The translations under genes were made by a program, and so were the position numbers. This document shows, one piece after another, positions 30,827 through 38,495 of a stretch of 64,000 nucleotides of DNA (positions are counted from its first letter, which is position 1; each line of letters opens with the position of its first letter). Source of the DNA: Variovorax sp. YR216. Its GTDB lineage: Bacteria; Pseudomonadota; Gammaproteobacteria; Burkholderiales; Burkholderiaceae_C. The notes under the pieces are model-generated. The model saw only the letters and a program-made list of their open reading frames with translations. It searched no databases and was not told the DNA's origin. Where the stretch lies: positions 142,901-206,900 of the forward strand of contig NZ_FNRO01000010.1 in assembly GCF_900107745.1 (NCBI RefSeq), read 5' to 3'.

Positions 30827-32088
30827 TTTCCGAAGAAGCGCAGGGCCGCGGCCAGCTCGGGTGCGTCGCTCGCCGCGTCCTGCAGGCTGCTGCCGGCACG
30901 CACCGCGGCCCAGGCCTGGCGCAGGCTGGTGACGCCGGCTGCAGCGCCATCCGGGTGCGCGAGGATGCCGCCGCCGGCCATGAAGAGCAGGTCGTCGCGG
31001 CCAATGGCGTCCCATGTGGCAGGCACGGTGCCGGCCCACTGGCCGGAAGAGAAGGCGGGCAGCACCGCGTCGTCCAGGCCGGCGGCCAATGGCGTGTAGC
31101 AGGCATGAGCCGAAGAGATCACTTCTTCGTCGTCCTGTGCAAACTTGCCCTGCAGGCCGTGCACGTGCATGTGGTCAACGCCGGCCAGTCGCCACAGCGC
31201 CTGGTAGGCGTCGAAGCCGATGCCCAGCAGCGGGTGCCGTGACATTGCGCCGTAGCCGTTGCGGTGGCCGTGCAGCGCCAGGCGCGTGCGGCGCCGCAGC
31301 GTCTGCACCGCGGAGAAGCCGCACCAGTTCAGGCTCACCATCACGCAGCTTCCGCCTTCGCGCTCCACCAGCTCGGCATGGCGCAGCATGGCCTCGGTCT
31401 CGTCGCTGATGTTGAAGGCCACCATCACGTGCTTGCCGGTGCGCTCCTGGTGCGCGCGCACGGCGGCCATCACGCCGGGTACGCGCTCGGCGAGTGGCGC
31501 GTGCGCGGGGTTCGCGCAGACCTCGTCGTCCTTGATGAAGTCCACCCCCGCGGCGCATAGGCGTGCCACCAGGTTGCCGGTGTCCTGCGCCGTCATGCCC
31601 ACGTTGGGTTTGAGGATGGTGCCCACCATCGCGCCCTGCGCCACGCCGGTCAGCCGGCGCGTGCCGGCGATGCCTTGCACCGGCAGTTCGAAGCGCGCTC
31701 GGTAGGCCGCCGGCATGTCCACCGACTCCAGTCGCAGGCCGGTGACTTCGCCGAGGTCGTACAGGTTGCCGGCCACGGTGGCCGCCAGGGTGGGCAGGTT
31801 GGCGCCGATGTTGTCGGCCGGGAAGCCGATGCGGACCCTGAAGCGCCGGTAGTGGCCGGTGACGCCCTTGCGCTGTAGCCAGGCGTTGGGCAGCGCCGGC
31901 TCGGCCACGCTTTCCAGCGGCTGAATGGACTCGACCGTCGCCCGTGCCCGCTGGCGCAGCGCATCGGTCTCGCCCTCCACGCGGGTGAAGGTGCCGCAGG
32001 ACTGTTCGCCTGCCATCACCTCGGCCACGTCGGTCGGGTCGAGCGGCGTCTCGACGATGTAGGTGGCGCGCACGCGCTGCATGTTCAT
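30823..32088 (-). CDS. RuBisCO-like protein (form IV; candidate 3-oxo-isoapionate-4-phosphate decarboxylase)
   Basis: The 421-residue protein has the RuBisCO large-chain fold: an N-terminal domain (about 1-140) and a barrel with K160 in GTILKPNVGM and the carbamylation-type motif GVDFIKDDE (K186, D188, E189), then HGHRNGYGAM, HVHGLQGKF and GGGILAHPDG. It belongs with RuBisCO-like proteins rather than CO2-fixing enzymes, as no small subunit or Calvin genes are near. RLPs beside DUF1537 kinases include OiaX and OiaT of D-apionate catabolism. It overlaps the kinase gene by 4 bp and the VOC gene by 4 bp, so the three are translationally linked. Confidence 0.85.
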   Translation of the reverse strand: MNMQRVRATYIVETPLDPTDVAEVMAGEQSCGTFTRVEGETDALRQRARATVESIQPLESVAEPALPNAWLQRKGVTGHYRRFRVRIGFPADNIGANLPTLAATVAGNLYDLGEVTGLRLESVDMPAAYRARFELPVQGIAGTRRLTGVAQGAMVGTILKPNVGMTAQDTGNLVARLCAAGVDFIKDDEVCANPAHAPLAERVPGVMAAVRAHQERTGKHVMVAFNISDETEAMLRHAELVEREGGSCVMVSLNWCGFSAVQTLRRRTRLALHGHRNGYGAMSRHPLLGIGFDAYQALWRLAGVDHMHVHGLQGKFAQDDEEVISSAHACYTPLAAGLDDAVLPAFSSGQWAGTVPATWDAIGRDDLLFMAGGGILAHPDGAAAGVTSLRQAWAAVRAGSSLQDAASDAPELAAALRFFGK

Positions 32089-32639
32089 AGCGTGTCCAGG
32101 TCCGGGAAGGGGCGCACCGGGTCGCGGCCGTCCCAGCCTTCGGCGGCCTCCCGGATCATCCGGAAGAGCTTGCCCTTTGGACCGGCCACCTCCGACAGCT
32201 CAATCGTCGTGCCGGGGTGGTAGCCGTGCTGGCCGGTGTGATCCTCGAAGTACACGAAGCGCCCGCGCTTGCCCACCTCGCCGCTCATGCACACCTTGAA
32301 GCCGGCGGCCTGCGCGCGGCGGAGGTCTTCGTCGAAGTTCTCGGTCCAGTAGGCGAAGTGCTGCGAGCCCACGTGGCCGGCGCCCTGGAAGTCGCGGTAC
32401 ATGGAGGGCACGTCGTTGCGCGTCTGCAGCAACTCCACCTGCAGTCCGCCGGCGTTGGCCAGGGCCACCGAGTTGTGCGGCTCGTAGCGTTCGCCGCGGT
32501 AGCTGTAGTTGCGAATCGGCACGCGCGGGTTGTAGAACCAGGGGCCCACGCCCAGCACGCGCGACCAGTAGTCCATGGCCGCCTCGATGTCGGGAACGAG
32601 GTAAGCCACCTGGCGGATCTCGCCAAAGAATCTGCTCAT
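32085..32639 (-). CDS. VOC-superfamily (glyoxalase-fold) protein
   Basis: The 184-residue protein has two beta-alpha-beta-beta-beta modules of the vicinal oxygen chelate fold: IRQVAYLVPDIEAAMDYWSRVLGVGPW at the start, then HFAYWTENFDEDLRRAQAAGF and RFVYFEDHTG. Candidate metal ligands are His and Glu in QVELLQ and GSQHFAYW. It could isomerise, epimerise or cleave a keto-sugar acid. It sits between the TRAP permease and the RuBisCO-like protein and overlaps the latter by 4 bp, so it likely acts on the same compound. No known apionate pathway I recall requires a VOC enzyme, which makes its role open. Confidence 0.8.
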   Translation of the reverse strand: MSRFFGEIRQVAYLVPDIEAAMDYWSRVLGVGPWFYNPRVPIRNYSYRGERYEPHNSVALANAGGLQVELLQTRNDVPSMYRDFQGAGHVGSQHFAYWTENFDEDLRRAQAAGFKVCMSGEVGKRGRFVYFEDHTGQHGYHPGTTIELSEVAGPKGKLFRMIREAAEGWDGRDPVRPFPDLDTL

Positions 32640-32656
32640 GAGAATTGCCTTGAAGA

Positions 32657-32677
32657 GCCCCGCCGAGAGGGCGGGGC
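32657..32677 (-). terminator. Strong GC hairpin between TRAP permease and VOC gene
   Basis: GCCCCGCC and GGCGGGGC form a perfect 8-bp stem with a GAGAG loop. On the transcribed strand it is not followed by a U-run, so it is more likely an internal attenuator or mRNA-processing hairpin that sets relative expression of the transporter and enzyme genes than a full terminator. Confidence 0.5.
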
Positions 32678-32694
32678 GTTGAGGGAGAAACGAG

Positions 32695-34593
32695 TTACTT
32701 GCTCAGGAAGCCGGTCGAGAACCAGGGCACTGCCGCCACCAGCACCAGGCCAACCACCAACGCCACCAGGTAGCCCCAGATCGGGCGCATGCCCTCCACC
32801 GGGTCGACCTTGCCGATGGCGCAGGCCGCGTAGTAGCCCACGCCGAAGGGCGGCGCAAACAGGCCCAGGCCCATCGACAGCACCACCACCATCGCGTAGT
32901 GCACTTCGTGCACGCCGACGGCTCGGGCGATGGGGAACATCAGCGGGCCGAAGAGCACGATGGCCGGGATGCCTTCCAGTACGCTGCCCAGCACGATGAA
33001 GGCGATGACCGAGATCGCGATGAAGCCGGCCTTGCCGCCTGGCATGGCTTCCATGGCCCCGGCCAGGTCCTGCGCGAAGCCCGACTGCGTGAGGCCCCAG
33101 GCCATGCCGGTGGCCGCGCCGATGATGAAAATGATCGCTCCCGACAGTGCCGCCGTCTCGATCAGCATCGGCAGGATGCGCCTGAAGTCGAACTGGCGGT
33201 ACAGGAGCAGCCCGGCCAGCACCGAGTACGCTATGCCGATGGTCGACACTTCCGTGGCGGTGGCCACGCCCTCCACCACCGCCGCGCGGATCACGAAGGG
33301 CAGGGCCACAGCCGGCAGTGCGTAGACGAAGGCCTTGCCGATGGCCTGGCCGCTCGCGCGTTCCACGCCCGACAGGTCTTCATGCCGGTAGCGCCACCAC
33401 ACCACCGCGCACAGCGCCAGGCCCAGCACGAGCCCGGGCACCAGGCCACCGGTGAACAGGGCCGCGATCGACACGCCGGTCACCGAGCCGATGGTGATCA
33501 GCACGATGGAGGGCGGAATGGTCTCGGTCTGCGCGCCCGTGGTGGACAGGAGCGCCACCAGCTCGCCCGGCTTGGCGCCGCGCTTCTTCATCTCGGGGAA
33601 CAGCACCGGCGCGATGGCCGCCATGTCCGCCGCCTTGGAGCCCGAGATGCCCGACACTAGGTACATGCCGCCGATCAGCACGTAACTCAGGCCGCCGCGA
33701 ACATGCCCGAGCAGGCTGGCGAGGAACTGCACCATGGCCTTGGCCATGCCGGTCATCTCGATCAGCAGGCCCAGAAACACGAAGAGCGGAATCGCCAGCA
33801 GGATCAGGTGCGACATGCCCTCGTCCATGCGGCCCACCAGCACCAGCATAGGCGTCTTCGTGGTCAGCGCGAGGAAGCCGAAGGTGGCCAGCGCGAAGGA
33901 GAAGGCGATCGGCACGCCCGCGAACACGCAGGCCCCCACCACGCCGGTGAAGAAGATCAGCAGGTTGAGCTTGCCCAGCGGCATCAGCACCGGCGCCATC
34001 CACCAGAAGGCCGCGCACAGCACGCCGACCAGTGCGAGCGCGCCTAGGGTGCGACCCGGCGTGCTCACGCGCAGTAAGCGAAGTAGGCTCACCAGCACCA
34101 TCAGCGCCACGCCCACCGGCAGGGCCGATGCGCGCCACGCGTTGCTGATCTCCAGCGCCGGCGTTACCACAATCGCTTCTTCCGAGGCGTAGTCGAAGGC
34201 CGGGTGCGCGATGAGCAGCAGGAAGGCCAGTGAAGCGGCCAGCGCCAGCACGTCGAGGAAGGCGCGCACGCCCGGCGAGGCCTTGGCCGCGAAGGCCGTC
34301 ATGCGCATGTGCTCGCCGCGGCGCAGTGCCACCACCGCGCCCAGCATCGACATCCACAGGAACATGATGCCGGCCAGTTCGTCGGACCAGACCAGCGGCG
34401 AATGGAAGACGTAGCGCGACACCACGCCCGCCAGCAGCACCACGATGTTGGCCAGCACCAGCCCGGCCGCCGGGATCTCGGTCAGCCGGCCCAGCCAGCG
34501 GTCCAGCGCATCCACGCCGGCGCGCCATCCGGCGGCCGCCGCCGATGCTTGCGCGCTCGCGCCGTGCATGCCCATGGTCGGGGCTGCGTTCAC
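32695..34593 (-). CDS. TRAP transporter fused permease (DctQ-DctM)
   Basis: The 632-residue membrane protein fuses a small DctQ-type subunit (about 30-170, four hydrophobic segments, with VSRYVFHSPLVWSDELAGIMF) to a large DctM-type subunit (about 200-632, with MYLVSGISGSKAADMAAIAPVLFPEM and ALLSTTGAQTETIPPS). TRAP permeases import carboxylates or sugar acids with sodium ions, working with a periplasmic receptor. The likely start is the GTG at 34593, one base after the receptor stop and with GGAAGG upstream; an ATG at 34575 is an alternative. The fused form is less common than separate DctQ and DctM. Confidence 0.88.
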   Translation of the reverse strand: MNAAPTMGMHGASAQASAAAAGWRAGVDALDRWLGRLTEIPAAGLVLANIVVLLAGVVSRYVFHSPLVWSDELAGIMFLWMSMLGAVVALRRGEHMRMTAFAAKASPGVRAFLDVLALAASLAFLLLIAHPAFDYASEEAIVVTPALEISNAWRASALPVGVALMVLVSLLRLLRVSTPGRTLGALALVGVLCAAFWWMAPVLMPLGKLNLLIFFTGVVGACVFAGVPIAFSFALATFGFLALTTKTPMLVLVGRMDEGMSHLILLAIPLFVFLGLLIEMTGMAKAMVQFLASLLGHVRGGLSYVLIGGMYLVSGISGSKAADMAAIAPVLFPEMKKRGAKPGELVALLSTTGAQTETIPPSIVLITIGSVTGVSIAALFTGGLVPGLVLGLALCAVVWWRYRHEDLSGVERASGQAIGKAFVYALPAVALPFVIRAAVVEGVATATEVSTIGIAYSVLAGLLLYRQFDFRRILPMLIETAALSGAIIFIIGAATGMAWGLTQSGFAQDLAGAMEAMPGGKAGFIAISVIAFIVLGSVLEGIPAIVLFGPLMFPIARAVGVHEVHYAMVVVLSMGLGLFAPPFGVGYYAACAIGKVDPVEGMRPIWGYLVALVVGLVLVAAVPWFSTGFLSK

Positions 34594-34594
34594 T

Positions 34595-35626
34595 TCAGGA
34601 CACCTTCCCGGCCGTGGCTTCGAGCAGGCCCCAGGCCTCGGCGCCGAACTTGTTCTTCCACTCGGCATAGAAGCCGGATTTCTGCAACTGCGCACGGAAG
34701 CTGTCGGGCGCCGCGGTGTTCAGGGCCATGCCCTTGGCCGTCAGGTCGGCCTGAAGCGACTCGTTGAGCTTGCGCAAATCCTCGCGCTGCTGCAGGCCGC
34801 CCTCGTTGAAGGCGCGTGACACGATGGTCTTCAGGTCGTCGGGCAGGCCCTTCCAGGCGCGGCCGTTGACCACCAGGTGGTAGCCGTCCCAGCTGTGGTT
34901 GGTGACCGAGCAGAACTTCTGCACCTCGTACAGCTTGGCCGTCTGCACGATGGCCAGCGGGTTCTCCTGCGCGTCCACCACCTTGGTCTGCAGGGCCGAG
35001 TACACCTCGGAGAACTGCAGGCTGGTGGGCGACGCGCCGAGCGACTTGAACATGGAGATGCCCATGGGGCTCACCGGCACGCGGATCTTCAGCCCTTCCA
35101 GGTCGGCCGCCGTCTTGATGGGCCGGGTGCTGGTGGTGGTCTGGCGGAAGCCGTTGTCCCACATCCTGTCGAAGGTGTAGAGGCCCACCTTGGCGAAGGC
35201 GGCGCGGATCGCGTCGCCCAGCTTGCCATCCACCGCGCCCCACACTTGGTCGTAGCTGGAGAAGGCGAAGCCCACCGCGGTGATCGCGCTGATGGGGGCC
35301 ACGGTGGCGATCACCATGGTGCCAGGGTTGAAGATCTCCAGGCCGCCGCTGCGCACCTGCGCCAGCATGTCGGTGTCGCCGCCCAGCTGGTTATTGGGGA
35401 ACACCTTGATCTCCATGCGGCCGTTGCTTTCCCTTGCGATGCGGGCCGCCACCTCGTTGGCGCGCACGTTCAGCGGATGGGTCACCGGCAGGTTGTTGCC
35501 GAACTTGAAGCTGAACTCCGGCGCGGCATGCGCCAGGCGCGGCAGCGCGCCGACGAGGCCGACGGCCGGCAGCGCGGAAAAGCTGCGCAGCAGGCTGCGT
35601 CGGCTGAAAAGAGGCGATTGGGTCAT
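34595..35626 (-). CDS. TRAP transporter substrate-binding receptor (DctP family)
   Basis: The 343-residue protein has a twin-arginine-like leader (SRRSLLRSFSALPAVGL, cleavage after LAHA) and the DctP fold: FKFGNNLPVTHPLNVRANEVAA, the anion-binding arginine region GLKIRVPVSPMGISMFKSLGA, and QFSEVYSALQTKVVDAQENPLAI. It delivers the ligand, probably a sugar acid, to the fused permease encoded next. The ATG at 35626 is preceded by AGGAGACAAGAC. Its 160-bp upstream gap contains the first copy of an 18-bp motif shared with the LacI promoter region. Confidence 0.92.
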   Translation of the reverse strand: MTQSPLFSRRSLLRSFSALPAVGLVGALPRLAHAAPEFSFKFGNNLPVTHPLNVRANEVAARIARESNGRMEIKVFPNNQLGGDTDMLAQVRSGGLEIFNPGTMVIATVAPISAITAVGFAFSSYDQVWGAVDGKLGDAIRAAFAKVGLYTFDRMWDNGFRQTTTSTRPIKTAADLEGLKIRVPVSPMGISMFKSLGASPTSLQFSEVYSALQTKVVDAQENPLAIVQTAKLYEVQKFCSVTNHSWDGYHLVVNGRAWKGLPDDLKTIVSRAFNEGGLQQREDLRKLNESLQADLTAKGMALNTAAPDSFRAQLQKSGFYAEWKNKFGAEAWGLLEATAGKVS

Positions 35627-35754
35627 GTCTTGTCTCCTGTTCTTGTGAAGTCTCTGCCGTCTGTGAAGAGGGCGGCGCATGATGTTGTGGTGTCCGCTAT
35701 CGCGCCTGCCGGGGAAAGATAGGGCGGCCGCGCGCGGGGCGCAAACCGCGAGTC

Positions 35755-35772
35755 TGATGGTTTTTGATGGAT
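35755..35772. promoter_or_regulatory. 18-bp motif, copy 1 (candidate LacI operator)
   Basis: TGATGGTTTTTGATGGAT here is identical to 36685-36702. It consists of TGATGG repeated after 10 bp, one helical turn. It lies in the gap between the SDR stop and the TRAP receptor start, 129 bp upstream of the latter. An identical copy at the LacI/SDR promoter region suggests a shared binding site. It is not the usual CG-centred palindrome of LacI operators, so the binder is uncertain. Confidence 0.55.
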
Positions 35773-35786
35773 GCTGCAGTCACTCC

Positions 35787-36587
35787 TTAGTTGCAGCGCA
35801 CGTGCATGCCGCCGTCCACCAGCAACTCCACGCCGTTGATGTAGCGCGCCTCGTCCGAGGCCAGGAACACAGCGGCGTTGGCCACGTCCCAGCCGTCACC
35901 CATGCGCCCGGTGGGCGAGAGGCGGTGGCGCGCCTGCACCATCTCTTCCGTGCTCTGGTAGAAGCCCGAGATCTGCTTGTAGATGTGGGGCGTATCCATC
36001 ACGCCCGGCAGTATGCAGTTGGCCCGGATGCCCTTGGCCGCGTACTGCAGCGCGACGCTCTGGGTGAACGAATTCACCGCGCCCTTGGAGGCCGCGTACG
36101 CGCAGTACGCGTAGCCCGTCCACCGAACGCCGCCCAGCGCGCCGATGTTGACGATCGCCCCGCGGCCCTGACGCTCCATCAGGGGCAGCACGGCCTTGCA
36201 GGTGAGAAACATGCTCTTGACGTTCACCGTCATCACGCGGTCCCAGGTTTCTTCGCTGGTTTCCACCGGACCGCCCTGGGAAGTGATGCCGACGTTGTTG
36301 TGCAGGATGTCGATGTGGCCGTAGCTCTCCAGCGCCACCGCCACCGCTTGATGGACCTCCTCGAAGACGGTCACGTCGGCGGCCACCGCCTGCGCCGCGA
36401 AGCCCTCGCCGCGGATCAGCTCGCAGGTGGCCCGGGCCAGCGCCGCATCGCGGTCCACCGCCACCACTTTCGCGCCATGCCGTGCATAGGCCACCGCCGC
36501 CGCCTTGCCGTTGCCCCAGCCCTCGCCGGCCGCGCCGGCACCGAACACCAGGGCCACGCGGCCCTTCAATCTGTCGCGTGTCTCCAT
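35787..36587 (-). CDS. SDR-family oxidoreductase with atypical active site
   Basis: The 266-residue protein is a short-chain dehydrogenase with NNVGIT, the YAASK motif (Y164, K168) and a terminal LLVDGGMHVRCN. Two things are unusual. The glycine-rich motif is stretched to GAGAAGEGWGNGKAA, and the position of the catalytic Ser, about 13 residues before Tyr, falls in NIGALGGVR with no Ser. It may use another residue or a different chemistry. It is divergent from the LacI gene and upstream of the TRAP genes, so oxidation of an imported sugar acid is likely. The ATG at 36587 follows AGGAGCATCG. Confidence 0.85.
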   Translation of the reverse strand: METRDRLKGRVALVFGAGAAGEGWGNGKAAAVAYARHGAKVVAVDRDAALARATCELIRGEGFAAQAVAADVTVFEEVHQAVAVALESYGHIDILHNNVGITSQGGPVETSEETWDRVMTVNVKSMFLTCKAVLPLMERQGRGAIVNIGALGGVRWTGYAYCAYAASKGAVNSFTQSVALQYAAKGIRANCILPGVMDTPHIYKQISGFYQSTEEMVQARHRLSPTGRMGDGWDVANAAVFLASDEARYINGVELLVDGGMHVRCN

Positions 36588-36684
36588 CGATGCTCCTGCT
36601 TCTTCCGTTGAGTTCGCCGTATCGGTTGCCGCGAACAGGCTGCTTACGATAGGCTCGCTGCCGCCAGGTTCCAAACAAACGGCA

Positions 36685-36702
36685 TGATGGTTTTTGATGG
36701 AT
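36685..36702. promoter_or_regulatory. 18-bp motif, copy 2 in the SDR/LacI divergent region
   Basis: Identical to 35755-35772. It lies 20 bp before the LacI start codon and 98 bp before the SDR start, where a repressor could block both promoters. Two exact 18-bp copies within 950 bp, each in a non-coding gap of one gene cluster, are unlikely by chance. Confidence 0.6.
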
Positions 36703-36721
36703 AGATGGAGACAAGCTCGAT

Positions 36722-37756
36722 ATGACACGCAGCCTTCCCGGCGTGGCCGACGTGGCGCGCCTCGCCGGCGTCTCCACCGCGACCGTGGACCGCGTGCTGA
36801 ACCGACGCCCCGGCGTGCGGCCTGCTACCGTGCAGCGCGTGGTGCAGGCCGCCGCCGAACTCGAGTACCTGCCGCGCCACGAGCTGCATGCGGCACTGGC
36901 GCCCGAACCCATGCAGCTGCTCTTCATATTGCCCGACCGCAGCAGCCGCTTCCTGCGCATGCTCGGTGAGTGGGTGGGCTACTCGCAGGAGCATTGGTCG
37001 CCCTTCAACGTGAACTGCAAGACCGCCTTCATCCAGAGCTTCGACCCCGAGGCGCTGGCAGGCATGCTGCGCCGGCGCGGGCCCAAGGTGGACGGCGTGG
37101 CCTTTATGGCGCTGGAGCATCCGCTGGTGCGCGAGGCGGTCGACCGGCTGGCCGAACTGGGCGTTCCCTCGATCACGCTGGTGTCCGACCTTTCGCATTC
37201 GCAGCGCGTTGCCTACGTGGGGCTGGACAACCGCGCTGCCGGGCGCACCGCGGCCTATCTGATCGGCCGCTTCCTCGGCCCGGCGCGCCGCGCCAAGGTG
37301 GTGATGATCGCCGGCTCGCTCAGCTACCGCGCGCACGAGGAGCGAGAGGCCGGCTTCATTCAGCTATTGGCCGAGCAGTATCCGCAGCTTCGGCTGCTGG
37401 ACCTGCGCGAGGGCTACGACGACGAGCGCACCAACTACCGCCAGACGCGCGCCCTGCTGGAGCAGCACACCGACCTTGCGGCCATCTACAACATCGGCGG
37501 CGGCGCCGAAGGCGTGGGCCGCGCGCTGAAGGAAAGCGGGCAGGAGCACAGGGTGGTATTCGTCGGCCACGGGCTTACGCCAGACACGCGCGCCCTGCTC
37601 ATCGACGGCACGATGGATGCACTGATCAACCAGAGCCCGCAAAGCGCCATCCTCACCTGCGTCCGGATCTTCACGAACCTGCGGGACCGACGCGACATGA
37701 TGTCGGGGGTGGAGGCCACCCGCAGCCAGGTGATCTTCAGGGAAAACCTGCCCTGA
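36722..37756 (+). CDS. LacI-family transcriptional regulator
   Basis: The 344-residue protein has the LacI HTH and hinge at the N-terminus (VADVARLAGVSTATVDRVLNRRPGVRPATVQRV, residues 8-41) and a periplasmic-binding-like effector domain (about 62-335) with FIQSFDPEAL, ITLVSDLSHSQRVAYVGLDN and AIYNIGGGAEGVGRAL. The last of these resembles receptors for sugars or sugar acids. It is divergent from the SDR-TRAP-VOC-RLP-kinase series and should control it. A copy of the 18-bp motif lies just ahead of it. Confidence 0.92.
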   Translation: MTRSLPGVADVARLAGVSTATVDRVLNRRPGVRPATVQRVVQAAAELEYLPRHELHAALAPEPMQLLFILPDRSSRFLRMLGEWVGYSQEHWSPFNVNCKTAFIQSFDPEALAGMLRRRGPKVDGVAFMALEHPLVREAVDRLAELGVPSITLVSDLSHSQRVAYVGLDNRAAGRTAAYLIGRFLGPARRAKVVMIAGSLSYRAHEEREAGFIQLLAEQYPQLRLLDLREGYDDERTNYRQTRALLEQHTDLAAIYNIGGGAEGVGRALKESGQEHRVVFVGHGLTPDTRALLIDGTMDALINQSPQSAILTCVRIFTNLRDRRDMMSGVEATRSQVIFRENLP

Positions 37757-38183
37757 TGTCGAAACGCTGTCGCTTAGGGAAAAGGTTTCCTGTCTCACGT
37801 GAGTAAAACAGGTTGCGAATATCCGAGCCACCGGATTAGTGCACTTGAACTAAGTCCAAAAGTCAGATGCGACTCGATGGCGCCCCTGCCTTCCAGCGGC
37901 CAAGCAGCGGGGGCCGGACGTTCAATTGAGATCGAGCCTGCGCCGTCTCGGACAAAGCATTGGAGTTTGGTCGAGCTCGGCTAACTCATCTGAATGCGGG
38001 ATATGGCTCAGTAAAAGAGCCACCTGGCAGTCGCTCTCGTGTTCCGAACCGGAGGACCGCTTACGCGGCACTCCCGCGGCTCAGTCCAGCCAGGAGGCGC
38101 CGTTAGCGCCAGGAGCAGTCGCGGCACGCTCAATCCGAGGTAGACGATTCAGATGCCACCCCGCGTCGCGCGTCGGCTACCTG
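37757..38183. other. Gene-free stretch after the LacI gene
   Basis: No credible gene is seen on either strand in these 427 bp. The only structure noted is a 10-bp perfect palindrome CTCACGTGAG at 37794-37803, inside a wider CCTGT...ACAGG pairing, about 40 bp after the LacI stop, possibly a weak transcription end. The rest probably represents decayed sequence, since gene remnants follow immediately. Confidence 0.5.
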
Positions 38184-38280
38184 CTACGGCTGGATATTTT
38201 GGTTCATGTGGAACAGGTTGCCCGGGTCGCACTTGCGGTTGATCGACGCCAGCTTGTCGTAGTGCGGTCCGAAATTGTCC
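38184..38280 (-). pseudogene. FAD-linked oxidase, BBE-domain C-terminal remnant
   Basis: The 30 codons before the stop at 38184 read NFGPHYDKLASINRKCDPGNLF followed by HMNQNIQP. This is the conserved end of berberine-bridge-type FAD oxidases (family pattern NYGxNYxRLxxxKxxYDPxNLFxxNQNI). The frame loses similarity above about 38280, so only the tail of the gene survives. It shows that a complete oxidase gene once stood here and was lost through insertion or deletion next to the IS66 remnant. Confidence 0.75.
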
Positions 38281-38313
38281 CTGCAAGTGAATCTGGACGA
38301 GGATGGGCGCCCG

Positions 38314-38487
38314 TCATTCGAGCTCACCGAAAACGGCAGGGACGATAAGGTCGACAGCGACCGGTCGATGGCTGAGGCCGCGGCCCGCGAGCCACTTGCG
38401 CACGGCGTTGGTGGCCAGGCCGTGCGCGAGGGCAACGGCCGAGACCGACGCGCCAGGCCGACGGCACTCGGCCGCAAGACGCTCGCA
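38314..38487 (-). pseudogene. IS66-family TnpA accessory protein remnant
   Basis: This minus-strand frame encodes LAAECRRPGASVSAVALAHG, then LATNAVRKWLAGRG and a stop. It matches the conserved HTH region of IS66 TnpA (family pattern VAECxxPGASVAxVALxHGxNANxVxKW). It has no start codon, since an in-frame stop lies just upstream, and no tnpB or tnpC follows, so it is a dead fragment. With the oxidase tail it marks an IS-mediated breakpoint on the right flank of the acid-sugar cluster. Confidence 0.75.
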
Positions 38488-38495
38488 CTACGACT

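Noticed and set aside
30823..32088. Interpretation as a CO2-fixing RuBisCO large subunit
   Set aside because: No small subunit, phosphoribulokinase or Calvin-cycle genes nearby, and overlap with a DUF1537 kinase fits RuBisCO-like decarboxylases.
37980..38110. Hairpin-rich stretch considered as a possible tRNA or small RNA
   Set aside because: No cloverleaf, no T-loop consensus and no promoter-terminator pair could be assembled.
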